A program made the translations under genes and the position numbers. A DNA stretch of 64,000 bases from contig JAFDZS010000011.1 in the NCBI GenBank assembly GCA_018266775.1, positions 62,001-126,000 of the forward strand, in the 5' to 3' direction. Of the stretch, positions 42,098 through 50,887 are shown piece after piece. Origin of the DNA: Bacteroidota bacterium. Its GTDB lineage: Bacteria > Bacteroidota > Bacteroidia > Chitinophagales > Chitinophagaceae. The notes below the pieces were generated by a model. It was not told the DNA's origin. It made no database searches and worked only from the letters and a program-made list of their open reading frames with translations. Every line of letters begins with the position of its first letter. Positions within the stretch are counted from its first letter, which is position 1.

Positions 42098-42445
42098 ATG
42101 AAACACACTGCTATCTTCCTGGCTTTTGCATTGGCCATCGTCTCCTGTTCCAACAGTAAAAAAACAACTACAGCAACACCCGTTGAAACAACTGCTGCAG
42201 CAGCAACGGGAACTGAAAATGGTTTGTCATACGACAATGCCGTTGTCATCAATGAAAAAAATGAAACAGCTGGTGTGCATGCAGAATATGAATGGTTGAA
42301 AAAAAATTACCCGGGCTACCAGGTAAAATCGCAAGCATTATCCACACACAACGGCAAGCCTTATGATATTTTGAATATCGTTACGGCAGATGGTGCAGAG
42401 AAGAAAATTTATTTTAACATCAGTAAGTTTTTCGGAAAGTTTTGA
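42098..42445 (+). CDS. Small lipoprotein of unknown function
   Basis: The ATG at 42098 is chosen since it opens a lipoprotein signal (MKHTAIFLAFALAIVSCSN) with the lipobox Cys at 17; the longer frame from 41960 overlaps the preceding gene. The predicted product has 115 residues. A Thr/Ala-rich linker is followed by a compact domain: NETAGVHAEYEWLKKNYPGYQVKSQ and GAEKKIYFNISKFFGKF. No family is recognised. It lies 82 bases after the PorG-like gene and is followed by the large repeat array. Confidence 0.75.
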   Translation: MKHTAIFLAFALAIVSCSNSKKTTTATPVETTAAAATGTENGLSYDNAVVINEKNETAGVHAEYEWLKKNYPGYQVKSQALSTHNGKPYDILNIVTADGAEKKIYFNISKFFGKF

Positions 42446-42451
42446 GGGATC

Positions 42452-42899
42452 GCCGCAGATGTGCAGGTTGGACATGGTCTGACGTCCCGTCTGACCATGA
42501 TAGGTTGTTTTTTCTCACAGAGCCACAAAGTCACAGACAAAAATCTGTGCTCAGCAGCAGCATCCGCGTCATCTGCGTTCCCATCAATTTCTGTTTCTGA
42601 TTATTTTGCCGCAGATGTGCAGGTTGGATATGGTCTGACGTCCCGTCTGACCATGATGGGTAGTTTTTCTCACAAAGCCACCAAATCTCAGAAAAAAATC
42701 TATGCTCAGCAGCATCATCCGCGTCATCTGCGTTCCCATCAATTCCTGTTTCTGATTATTTTGCCGCAGATGCGCAGATTGAACATGGTCTGACGTTCCG
42801 TCTGCCCATGATAGGTTGTTTTTTCTCACAAAGCCACCAAGTCACAGAAAAAAATCTGTGCTCAGCAGCAGCATCCGCGTCATCTGCGTTCCCATCCAC
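42452..42899. repeat. Tandem array: three copies of a 155-156 bp unit
   Basis: Units start with GCCGCAGATGTGCAGGTTGG at 42452 and 42608 and with GCCGCAGATGCGCAGATTGA at 42763, giving periods of 156 and 155; the last unit is slightly short. Each contains an imperfect GGTCTGACG/CGTCTGACC palindrome, a CACAAAGCCACCAA-type phrase, TCTGTGCTCAGCAGCAGCAT and CATCTGCGTTCCCATC. The copies differ by scattered substitutions. A 110-codon frame across it (42461-42793) is an artefact of the repeat. Confidence 0.92.
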
Positions 42900-43228
42900 C
42901 CACAATTGATCATACTCAAAACATTGCTCATAGAGGCACAAAGCAACAGCTTCTACCCTTAATTACTTCATATACCTATTACTTACTCTAATCCCAGAGG
43001 CACATAGAAAACATAGAATGCTGCGCTGTTTTTTTGCCGGAAAGACGGTAAGGCAGAAAGGAAACGCTTCAACACTTTCTATACCAATATACTTTATTTA
43101 CTTTTTTGCTTATACACAACAGGAAAAAGAAAAATCAGTGTTCATCCGTCGTATCCGCATCATCTGCGTTCCCATCCATACTACATTTTGAGTATATGCC
43201 CCACAACAGGTAACCGTTACATTTGGTT
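42900..43228. repeat. Degenerate repeat fragments, partly inverted copy of 39.75 kb
   Basis: The segment 43028-43110 (GCCGGAAAGACGGTAAGG ... CTTCAACACTTTCTATACC ... ATACTTTATTTACTT) is an inverted, diverged copy of 39750-39838. GAGGCACAAAGCAACAG, GAGGCACATAGAAAACATAG and CATCATCTGCGTTCCCATCC are further fragments. No gene is visible until 43229. Confidence 0.75.
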
Positions 43229-44230
43229 ATGCCTTACAAAACCCTGTTTAAAACCGGTATATGCGCTGTCATAATATGCCTGCTGGCAAGTTGTGCAGGT
43301 TTAAAATCTGCACAGCTAACCGCAGTGGAAAAATATACAGTTGTCACAAAAGGAGTGTCAGCCATTCCGCCGGATATGTACAGCAGGGTTTATCAACTGC
43401 GTTCCCAAACACAAACATTACAGTTAAGCGGTGTTATAGCCACTAATGAAATGGCCCAGGAAAGTATTAATGCTTTATCCAGCGACCTGCAGGATAAACT
43501 GAAATTCCTGGATATGGTGGATTCATTTGCCTATGCGTACCGTATAGTAGGCAACTATGCCGACCTCGTGCATTGCCTCATCAGTGAATCTTACTTAAAA
43601 AATTTCACCAAAAATAAAAATGAGTGGCAACATAATTTTGATGGGCTTGTAACCACATACAACGCTGCCTGCGTAAACCGTATACCGCAATCAACACAAA
43701 TACCATCTTCTGTAGGCAGTATTGCGGCCAATATTATTAATGAAATGGGGGCGGCGAAAATTAAATACCTGCAAAAAAAATATTTACGCAATGCCATCAG
43801 TACTGCACGCAGTCCGTTTGAGGGCATCTGTGATGATTTCCTGAATACCGATATTCCGAAAATTCAAAAGGAATTGACATCATTGCCTGTTTTTATTGAT
43901 GAAAACTTTAAAGATTTTCTCAACAACGAAAGGGCTTATGAAAATAAACAGGGCAACAATCCGTATAATTATTACAAATATTACCTGCCCATTTACCTGA
44001 ACTGGCAGGTGCAGTTAAGGGAACTGAATGAATTGATCAGTAAACTGCAGGTATGCATCCGCAGCCTGCGGGAATCGTATGGCATACTTGACGACTATGT
44101 AAATGAAGCCAACCCGTCCAGGCAAATTCCGCCTGCCATTGTGCAACTGGAAACGAATTATGATGGGTTGGTAAACACCATTGCCAAATTTGGCGATGCC
44201 AGAGAAAGATTATTTAAAATCACCTATTAA
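43229..44230 (+). CDS. Helical lipoprotein of unknown function
   Basis: The ATG at 43229 (second Met of the frame) begins MPYKTLFKTGICAVIICLL and ends in the lipobox LASC. The predicted product has 333 residues, all-helical in appearance, with coiled-coil segments (QLRSQTQTLQLSGVIATNEMAQESIN; NWQVQLRELNELISKLQVCIRSLRE). No family was recognised. It is followed after 10 bases by a second helical lipoprotein, and the pair converges with the patatin operon. Probably part of one envelope system with these (inference). Confidence 0.78.
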   Translation: MPYKTLFKTGICAVIICLLASCAGLKSAQLTAVEKYTVVTKGVSAIPPDMYSRVYQLRSQTQTLQLSGVIATNEMAQESINALSSDLQDKLKFLDMVDSFAYAYRIVGNYADLVHCLISESYLKNFTKNKNEWQHNFDGLVTTYNAACVNRIPQSTQIPSSVGSIAANIINEMGAAKIKYLQKKYLRNAISTARSPFEGICDDFLNTDIPKIQKELTSLPVFIDENFKDFLNNERAYENKQGNNPYNYYKYYLPIYLNWQVQLRELNELISKLQVCIRSLRESYGILDDYVNEANPSRQIPPAIVQLETNYDGLVNTIAKFGDARERLFKITY

Positions 44231-44240
44231 TTTACCCGAT

Positions 44241-44885
44241 ATGAAATGGCATTTTACAGTATGGCGGTTCCCGTTTATTGTGGCAGCAGGGTTTGTACTA
44301 ATGGTTAATTCCTGCACCAGTAATACTGCTGACACCAATGCACCCAATGCAAGCACCGTTGATGATACAACGCATTATGCGGGGCAGGATCAAACCGGTA
44401 ATGAAGCAGGTAACAAAGCCCTGAATGGCCCGGTAGGCAACGAAGATGCCGCAGCAAAGGAAGAAAGAAGAAAGATGATTTTGATGCAGATTGATTCCAC
44501 CTATAACGCCATTGCATTACTGGATGATGCCAAAAACGAAATGACATCATTATCTCCCGATGCACTGAGTGGTGCAGAACGCAACAAAAAATCCAAAGCC
44601 ATATTCAGCATCAACCTGATACAGAATGAACTTACAAGAGCGCTGGATGCTTCTATACTTGCCAACCTGAAAATTAAAACGGATGAGCTGGCAGGCATCA
44701 CTGCAGAAATGGAAAAGAATGTGGAGCACCTGCAAAAAGTTACTGAAAAACTGAACAAAGCCACCGTTTGTATTGGCAGGCTTACCAACCTGCTGGCAAT
44801 GGGCCTGAGCAAAGGCATTATTAAACCCATAACACCCAGGGGCAAACAGGCTGAAGTAACAGCAGCAGCCACTACCGCCAACTAA
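44241..44885 (+). CDS. Coiled-coil lipoprotein of unknown function
   Basis: The ATG at 44241 is chosen because it opens a signal with the lipobox VNSC (Cys at about 27); the longer frame from 44181 overlaps the gene upstream. The predicted product has 214 residues. An Asn/Thr/Gly-rich linker precedes a helical domain (EERRKMILMQIDSTYNAIALL, then NLIQNELTRALDASILANLKIKTDELAGITAEMEKNVEHLQKVTEKLN) and an Ala/Thr tail. It is likely anchored in the outer membrane and projecting into the periplasm. It ends 4 bases from the end of the patatin-like gene. Confidence 0.78.
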   Translation: MKWHFTVWRFPFIVAAGFVLMVNSCTSNTADTNAPNASTVDDTTHYAGQDQTGNEAGNKALNGPVGNEDAAAKEERRKMILMQIDSTYNAIALLDDAKNEMTSLSPDALSGAERNKKSKAIFSINLIQNELTRALDASILANLKIKTDELAGITAEMEKNVEHLQKVTEKLNKATVCIGRLTNLLAMGLSKGIIKPITPRGKQAEVTAAATTAN

Positions 44886-44889
44886 TACA

Positions 44890-47190
44890 CTATTTATGCC
44901 AGGCTTTAAACCGGGCTATCAGTTTTTGTAATTCCTGCTGGCTATCTAAGCGTTTATTAATGGCATTAAGCACATACCGGGATATCACCCAGTTCATAGC
45001 ATACCGCATCGTGTCATTCTTTACATACAGCGATATCTTGGTAAAATGATCATTATCCGGGTATAAGCTATTGATATAACTTTTCAGGCGCAAATCATTT
45101 ACCGATGTTTGTGTATCGTAAGCGCCGAGTAAAGTTTTGAACGGGGCAGCAAGGTCATTTGTTAAAGGGTTTACCGCTTTCAGCGTAATATCATCAATAT
45201 TTTCATTGGTGATGTGCATTACATTAAATTCCAGCTTTTGCCTGTTCTTAATAGCGGTATCCTCTGCAATATACTTTTGCAGGTTCAGCATCATTTCCAG
45301 TACAACGCCTGAACCAGAATTATCAAAATATCCTCCATCAACAAAATAGTTCGGTTCGTATTTACAGGTATCGCATTGTTGAAAATCAATGCGGCCCGCC
45401 GGGCTCAGGTAAGGAAAGCTAGCGCCTAAAACCACGCCGGTACTCAGTTTCATATCTTCTCCGGGTTTAAGTAAACCCAGCACATCTATGCGGTTATTAA
45501 ACACAGAATCGGAGATGAGGATATTACTGATCACACCGGGGCTGCCATCCTGCATGCGGGTGGTGTTGATGCAGATGATGGGGAGGTGATAAGGTGTATT
45601 TTTCTGGGTGATGATCCTTGAAAATGGTACCGCAAAACTGTCGTATAAAAAATTCTTTTCGCCGGAGGCCTGCTCAATGGACAAAGAGAGAGCAGAAGCC
45701 CGGTCATTCACATTATACAGGGTGATGAGGTTCCTGAAAACATCGGGCCCTAAAGTGCGTGCAAGCGTATACGTTAAGAAATCTGATTTAAGAAATGATG
45801 AACAGGTTTGCCAGAAAGCATTGGGCGCAGTATTTGTTTTAAGTAAATTATCCCGGCTGCGCAGGGCAGAAAAAAAGGTGGCGTTGCCCACACTGCCTCC
45901 CGAGGCGCCGCTCATGCAAAAAAGGTGATTGGCAAAATCGCCATGCGTTTCATCTTCAAAACGGGATAACACTGAAGCTGTCCAGTAGCCGGAACGTGAA
46001 GCACCGCCATTGGCCAGTACAAAATACATAGGCACATGCTGCACACTGTCATTCATCAATTGCTGCTGAATTTCAGGCCTGTTCACCCATTCATGAAAAT
46101 ACTCTTTTAAAGTTTGCCTTTTTTCAAAGCTGGTGCCATTATCATTTTTCACCAGCCGGGTATAATGCGGCTCAACAAAATAACCGATGATGAACGATAA
46201 GGTTATGAGCAACAGGTGCATATTGAACCTTAGTACAATAGATACAATGGTAATCAGGTTGCCAATGAATAATAATATGCCAAATGCCAGGAATATAAAA
46301 GGGAAGGGGCCCATCCAGGTGGAAAATTTCACAGAAAGAATAGCCGTGATATAAACCACCGTACTTACCACACCAATGATTGAAAAGGCCTGGAAATAGC
46401 GCCTGTCTTCTTTGTCTGTAACCAGCCGCCACAACTTCCTGTACACAGGAATACTTTTGTTATTGAACTCATATTTCTCAATATTAAGAGAAGAATAATG
46501 GCCCAATGCGTCTATGATATTCCGGCGTATGAGCACAAACAAAACAAAAGACACCTGGTAAAACATCAGCAGGATGATCAATCCCCAAACCCACCGGTAA
46601 AATACTTCTGTTAATGTTAATGCAAAGAGTACTCCGTAATTAATAAACCTAACGGTATTCCAGAAACGAAGACGCTTTTCCAGCGGAAGATTTTCACGGG
46701 CAAGAAAACGGTTGCTGGCCTGGTAAATGAGAAAGTACCAGCTGAAACTGAAAAATAAAAGGATTAAACATGTTCTGCGGGAAAGCCTGGGCGCATCGGG
46801 ATAATACAACTGAAAAAAAGCCAGGATGATAATAGTTATGCAACTGAACGCCAGCATCCTTGGTCCCTGTATGCGCAGGGTTTGCCACATCAGGTGTTTA
46901 TCACTATCCTGCAGTTCTTTTGCCTTGGCCACCATACGGGTGGTATACCAGGTGGTAACCACCCAAAAAATCAACGCAATTAAAAAAAGCCCGAATACCT
47001 TGCGGTTCTCGAGCGTGATGATCATAATGTCTTTGCCCTGGCTCAGCGTCCAGAAGGCCAGGTAAGCAAGTACAATAAAAAGAATAGCAGGGAAGAAGAG
47101 CCATGCTGCCCTTACAAAATACCGCCAGAAATCTCCCACAAATAAATCCCTGTAATGAATGACCTTTTTACTTTTATCAGGTGCTGCCAT
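44890..47190 (-). CDS. Polytopic membrane protein with patatin-like phospholipase domain
   Basis: The predicted product has 766 residues. The N-terminal 340 residues contain about eight or nine hydrophobic helices (for example near 28-48, 66-82, 111-130, 141-157, 202-221, 268-288, 293-318 and 322-339). The C-terminal part is a patatin fold: a Gly-rich oxyanion loop LANGGASRSG (392-401), nucleophile Ser430 in CMSGASGGSVG, and the catalytic Asp618 in FVDGGYFDNSG, the DGG of the Ser-Asp dyad. Patatins hydrolyse acyl esters of lipids. Fusion to a large membrane domain is unusual. It is the last gene of an operon with the genes at 47217 and 48021. Confidence 0.88.
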   Translation of the reverse strand: MAAPDKSKKVIHYRDLFVGDFWRYFVRAAWLFFPAILFIVLAYLAFWTLSQGKDIMIITLENRKVFGLFLIALIFWVVTTWYTTRMVAKAKELQDSDKHLMWQTLRIQGPRMLAFSCITIIILAFFQLYYPDAPRLSRRTCLILLFFSFSWYFLIYQASNRFLARENLPLEKRLRFWNTVRFINYGVLFALTLTEVFYRWVWGLIILLMFYQVSFVLFVLIRRNIIDALGHYSSLNIEKYEFNNKSIPVYRKLWRLVTDKEDRRYFQAFSIIGVVSTVVYITAILSVKFSTWMGPFPFIFLAFGILLFIGNLITIVSIVLRFNMHLLLITLSFIIGYFVEPHYTRLVKNDNGTSFEKRQTLKEYFHEWVNRPEIQQQLMNDSVQHVPMYFVLANGGASRSGYWTASVLSRFEDETHGDFANHLFCMSGASGGSVGNATFFSALRSRDNLLKTNTAPNAFWQTCSSFLKSDFLTYTLARTLGPDVFRNLITLYNVNDRASALSLSIEQASGEKNFLYDSFAVPFSRIITQKNTPYHLPIICINTTRMQDGSPGVISNILISDSVFNNRIDVLGLLKPGEDMKLSTGVVLGASFPYLSPAGRIDFQQCDTCKYEPNYFVDGGYFDNSGSGVVLEMMLNLQKYIAEDTAIKNRQKLEFNVMHITNENIDDITLKAVNPLTNDLAAPFKTLLGAYDTQTSVNDLRLKSYINSLYPDNDHFTKISLYVKNDTMRYAMNWVISRYVLNAINKRLDSQQELQKLIARFKAWHK

Positions 47191-47216
47191 AGGTTTTATT
47201 TAGTTCAATACATCAT

Positions 47217-47990
47217 TTATCCCTGTTGTTGCTGATCAGCGGCTCCGCCTGTATTGGAATGTGCCGGTGCTGATGTTGGTGTGTTGATCACCACGGCATC
47301 ATCAATCTTTTTCGGTTCGTGATAGTCAATCTTTTTATTGGGTGCATCTTTCACCATCACCGTTTTCAAACCACCACGGCTGTTCATGAAAAATAGAAAA
47401 CCTCCGAATGCGGCCACTGCTATACCAAGGTACATAATGATCTTGCTCAACCCGCCACCGGCTACCGGCGCATCGTACGTTAAAATAGATTTTCCAAAAT
47501 TGTCTTTATCCACTTTCGCATTTGATGCAGAGGAGGGCAGCATGATTTTCATAGACTGCCCAAGGTCCTGGTCTACCAATAAAAACTGGTTATCCGTAAT
47601 CTTGGTAATGTCCGGATCTTTTTGATCGAGTTCTGCCACCCACTTTCCATTTTCATTCACTTTTAAAAAGCCCTGTATTTTAAATTTGCTGATGGAAGTG
47701 CGGTCCTGGTCTACAGTGCTGATATTAAAATCGGTAAGTTCATATTTGGGATACGCTCTTTTCCATTGATTTTTTAAAACGGAAGGGTCAACACCATGCG
47801 TGGTTTTCAAATCATCCCATAAGGAAGCATTGTATTTTACAGTTACCGTCATGGCAGCATCGCCTTTTTCATCAGCGGCCAGTTCAAGCGTCATTTTATA
47901 CGGTTTTGAATTTTCCTGTGCGGTAACCTGCATTCCCGAAAAAACAAGTGCAGCTGCAAACAAATAATATTTTAATGCTGGAATTTTCAT
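47217..47990 (-). CDS. Bitopic envelope protein of unknown function
   Basis: The predicted product has 257 residues. A signal peptide (1-24) is followed by a beta-rich periplasmic domain (KPYKMTLELAADEKGDAAMTVTVKYNASLWDDLKT; SISKFKIQGFLKVNENGKWVAEL). One transmembrane helix is at about 184-203 (KIIMYLGIAVAAFGGFLFFM). A basic, then Pro/Gln-rich cytoplasmic tail ends QQQQG. No domain was recognised. It lies between the transglutaminase-like gene (30 bases upstream) and the patatin-like gene (26 bases downstream) on one strand. Confidence 0.8.
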   Translation of the reverse strand: MKIPALKYYLFAAALVFSGMQVTAQENSKPYKMTLELAADEKGDAAMTVTVKYNASLWDDLKTTHGVDPSVLKNQWKRAYPKYELTDFNISTVDQDRTSISKFKIQGFLKVNENGKWVAELDQKDPDITKITDNQFLLVDQDLGQSMKIMLPSSASNAKVDKDNFGKSILTYDAPVAGGGLSKIIMYLGIAVAAFGGFLFFMNSRGGLKTVMVKDAPNKKIDYHEPKKIDDAVVINTPTSAPAHSNTGGAADQQQQG

Positions 47991-48020
47991 GTTTCTTTTT
48001 TTTCTGTTGAATAAGGTGGT

Positions 48021-49724
48021 TTATTGAAGGGTGTTCAATATAGTCGATATGGTTTGATGGTAGGTGGTACCGGTATTCATATTGGCACCCACAGCAATAC
48101 CCACAACACCACTGCCCGTAGCTTTAAAGGCCGCCATCCAGGTAATACCCGCATTGCCTGAAGTGGTTTGGCCGTTGTATACAGTATAACCTCTTGCCTG
48201 GCCTGTACTCTGGTATTGCAGGCTGTAACCAAACTGGTTTACCCAGCGGTTAATGCTTACCAGGGCCTGTTCAGGGTTATTATAACCGGGGAAACTGTAT
48301 ACTTCAACATCTGCATTATTATTTTTATTGGCAAATACATAGCGGCTTTGCGGTACAGTGTATTGAGAGCGGGGTACCTGGTGCCAGCTGGATGGCATAG
48401 CAAAAGTTACCACATCCTGCACCATGCGGTAGCCATTGGGCAAATTGCCCCCGCCACCATTACCGCCACCACCATTTTCATCGCCTCCGTCATTACCACC
48501 ACCGTTGCCACCATTATCTACATTACCGCCGCCATTTACACCATTATTGTTTTGTACGTTGATCTGTGCATTTTGCGGGTCAAAACTGCGGGCTATCTCA
48601 TCAATCTTCTGGCGCAAAAAATTATCATCTTTCAATTCCATGGCTACTGCACCGGCCTTCTGGCATTCCCTGATATTGATCACGCTGCAACCACCGCTGC
48701 CGGTTGATAATTTCGGCCAGTATTCACCCAATTCTTTCATACCAGCCTTAAATGCCTCTTCAGGATTGGAGCGGCCGCCCAAACCTTCACCACCAATGGC
48801 GGTACTTTCTATTGCATAATGGTAACCATTCAGGTAAAAGCCGGGGAAGGCATGGCCGGGTACTAAAAATATTTCCGCATCCATTCCTTCGCAGGCCATA
48901 ATACTGGCATACAATAATGATAATTCAATACACAAGCCTGTTTTACCGGTTATAACCTCACGGGGCAGACGAATATCCTGTACAATCGATTTGGTATCGC
49001 TGATGCTTTCCGGTACGCCACTGGTACCGCTGTACACCATGTGGCTTACCAATGTGGCATAATAAATGCCCTGTACAAAACGGATGGCATCTTCTGGTTT
49101 GTTGGATACAGAAGCCTGGTCGCCCTTCAACACTTTTTCCTGTATTTGCTGGGTTAAATATTTAATGATGGGGTCATTGGGTGTAACCAGGCAGGAGAGC
49201 AATGGCATATTGTCAAAATACTCTGCTGAAGTTCTTATCTCATCTCCATTCATAAAATTATACATGAATGCATTCCTGCTTCTTACCGGGATAGGAAAAC
49301 TGTTCTCTGATGTTTTAATATTACTGCCCTTTACTATGGTCTTCACCGTTTCCCTGGAGTCAGTCATCTTATCAACAATTTTATCAGGGAAACTGGGGTA
49401 GCAGTTTACTACATAAGACTGTCCGGGTTCGATAACAGGGATTTTTTCAGCAACGGTATTATCAATAAAATTGCTCACGCTGTACGATACTTCCACATTT
49501 TTTGCAGGCCTGTCGCTGGTGTTTTTAATTACCATTTTAAACAGGCTGTATTTCCCGTTCAACGCATCGCTGTTGGCGTATACTTTATAAATGGAAGGCA
49601 TGATCACAGGCGGGTTACTGATCTTGATGTCCAGTTCGGCCGGGGCAATCAAACCCATGATCGGCCGGTTAAACGCCATCAGTAAACCAACTGCCAATAC
49701 AATAATCGGGAGAAATTTTTTCAT
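48021..49724 (-). CDS. Transglutaminase-like protein with C-terminal extra domain
   Basis: The predicted product has 567 residues. The N-terminus (1-26) is a signal or anchor helix, followed by a beta-sandwich (about 30-150). The transglutaminase-like core holds Cys265 (KTGLCIELSLLYAS), His291 (VPGHAFPGFYLNGYHYA) and an acidic Glu306 (AIESTAI) in place of the usual Asp. A Gly/Asn-rich linker (391-430) joins a C-terminal domain (431-567) with SSWHQVPRSQYTVPQSRYVF. Probably periplasmic. The role could be proteolysis or crosslinking. It is the first gene of the three-gene operon with the bitopic and patatin-like proteins. Confidence 0.88.
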   Translation of the reverse strand: MKKFLPIIVLAVGLLMAFNRPIMGLIAPAELDIKISNPPVIMPSIYKVYANSDALNGKYSLFKMVIKNTSDRPAKNVEVSYSVSNFIDNTVAEKIPVIEPGQSYVVNCYPSFPDKIVDKMTDSRETVKTIVKGSNIKTSENSFPIPVRSRNAFMYNFMNGDEIRTSAEYFDNMPLLSCLVTPNDPIIKYLTQQIQEKVLKGDQASVSNKPEDAIRFVQGIYYATLVSHMVYSGTSGVPESISDTKSIVQDIRLPREVITGKTGLCIELSLLYASIMACEGMDAEIFLVPGHAFPGFYLNGYHYAIESTAIGGEGLGGRSNPEEAFKAGMKELGEYWPKLSTGSGGCSVINIRECQKAGAVAMELKDDNFLRQKIDEIARSFDPQNAQINVQNNNGVNGGGNVDNGGNGGGNDGGDENGGGGNGGGGNLPNGYRMVQDVVTFAMPSSWHQVPRSQYTVPQSRYVFANKNNNADVEVYSFPGYNNPEQALVSINRWVNQFGYSLQYQSTGQARGYTVYNGQTTSGNAGITWMAAFKATGSGVVGIAVGANMNTGTTYHQTISTILNTLQ

Positions 49725-49908
49725 TGTATAAGTTTTAGGTTAATAGTAAGGTAATGTTTGGGGTGAATGTATACATTGAACAGGGTATGGTAAATACTCA
49801 ATTTGAAGTATATAGGAAAAGTTTTAACAAAAGGCCGGAGGTAATTGCTGCAGTGCTCCATTTATGCGCTAACTATTTTTATATATTTGTTCTGCTAAAA
49901 CCAGCGCA

Positions 49909-50826
49909 ATGAAACCTTACTCATTTATCCTGATCACGCTGTTTTTCTTATTCAATAGCTGCAGTAACCCGGACAGCCCTAAAAAGGATGCTGATAATGG
50001 TACAGTAGTGGACATTACTGAAATGCCGCTGCCCAAAGGCAAGCCCGTGGTGGATTACGAGGAAGGAACCGATGTTGCGGATAAGACCGGCCCCACAGCC
50101 ATCGGCAGTTACGACAATAACACCAGTGTAAAAGATCCTGCATCCAGCGTGGTGGATGCCAGGAAGCTGACAGAAAAAGACTTGTGCAGGAGATTTAAAG
50201 ACCTGCTCATCTTTCATGCCGATGATACCATGACAATAAAAAAAGCCTACCAGGTGACCCTGGAAATGGGTAAAGACCAAAAGCTGGGTGCACTCAAAGA
50301 TGAAGTACTGGAAAGCGCCAATGCAAGAGATGACAAGATACACATGGACACCACGATGGAAATTGGTTCCAAAATGAGGGCCACGCTGATGGATATGAGC
50401 GGCGAAGTAACACGGGGCTTCGATATTGAACTGATAGGCGGCCCCGAAGCAGCAGAACAAAGCATTTCTGAAAAAAGAAAGCGGGCTGTATGGAACTGGA
50501 AACTGATACCACTTACCCCCGGCCAGCAGGAATTACGTTTAGCCATCAGTGTTATTGAAAAAAATGGGGAAAAGGTTACGCTGCCCACACGCCGTATTCC
50601 CATTTTGATTTATGCAGAGAAAGAAAGCTTCTTAACACAGGTGGGCAATTTTTTTAACGATGCCAATTCCAAATGGCTCATTACCGCCATTGTAATTCCT
50701 ATACTCATTGCATGGTTCACCACCCGCATGCGCCACCGCCACGATGTGGCCCGTGCTAAAGCTGAAGATAAAGCCAGGCAGCAACAGGCTGCACAGCAGC
50801 AAAATCCTGAACCACCCAAAGTGTAG
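49909..50826 (+). CDS. Lipoprotein with C-terminal transmembrane helix
   Basis: The predicted product has 305 residues. A signal ends in the lipobox FNSC (Cys18). An acidic linker (30-90) leads to a beta-rich domain (about 95-235) with KAYQVTLEMGKDQKLG, then RKRAVWNWKLIPLTPGQQELRLAISVIEKNG, and a transmembrane helix at about 255-270 (SKWLITAIVIPILIAWF). A charged, Gln/Ala-rich tail follows. The WxWxLxPLTPGxxxLxL pattern recalls modules attached to signalling or conflict-type proteins, but I cannot name the family. It is divergent from the transglutaminase/patatin operon, so it may belong to that system. Confidence 0.78.
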   Translation: MKPYSFILITLFFLFNSCSNPDSPKKDADNGTVVDITEMPLPKGKPVVDYEEGTDVADKTGPTAIGSYDNNTSVKDPASSVVDARKLTEKDLCRRFKDLLIFHADDTMTIKKAYQVTLEMGKDQKLGALKDEVLESANARDDKIHMDTTMEIGSKMRATLMDMSGEVTRGFDIELIGGPEAAEQSISEKRKRAVWNWKLIPLTPGQQELRLAISVIEKNGEKVTLPTRRIPILIYAEKESFLTQVGNFFNDANSKWLITAIVIPILIAWFTTRMRHRHDVARAKAEDKARQQQAAQQQNPEPPKV

Positions 50827-50887
50827 TTCAAGCTGCAACTTATCAATATTCCCCCCAATCTGTTTTACCTTTGCGTAAACGCAACAG

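Noticed and set aside
42461..42793. A 110-codon frame whose protein repeats itself (LTSRLTMIG / LTSRLTMMG)
   Set aside because: It is generated by translation of the 155-bp tandem repeat and is not a gene.
42452..42899. A CRISPR array
   Set aside because: The repeat unit is 155 bp without unique spacers, and there are no cas genes in the window.
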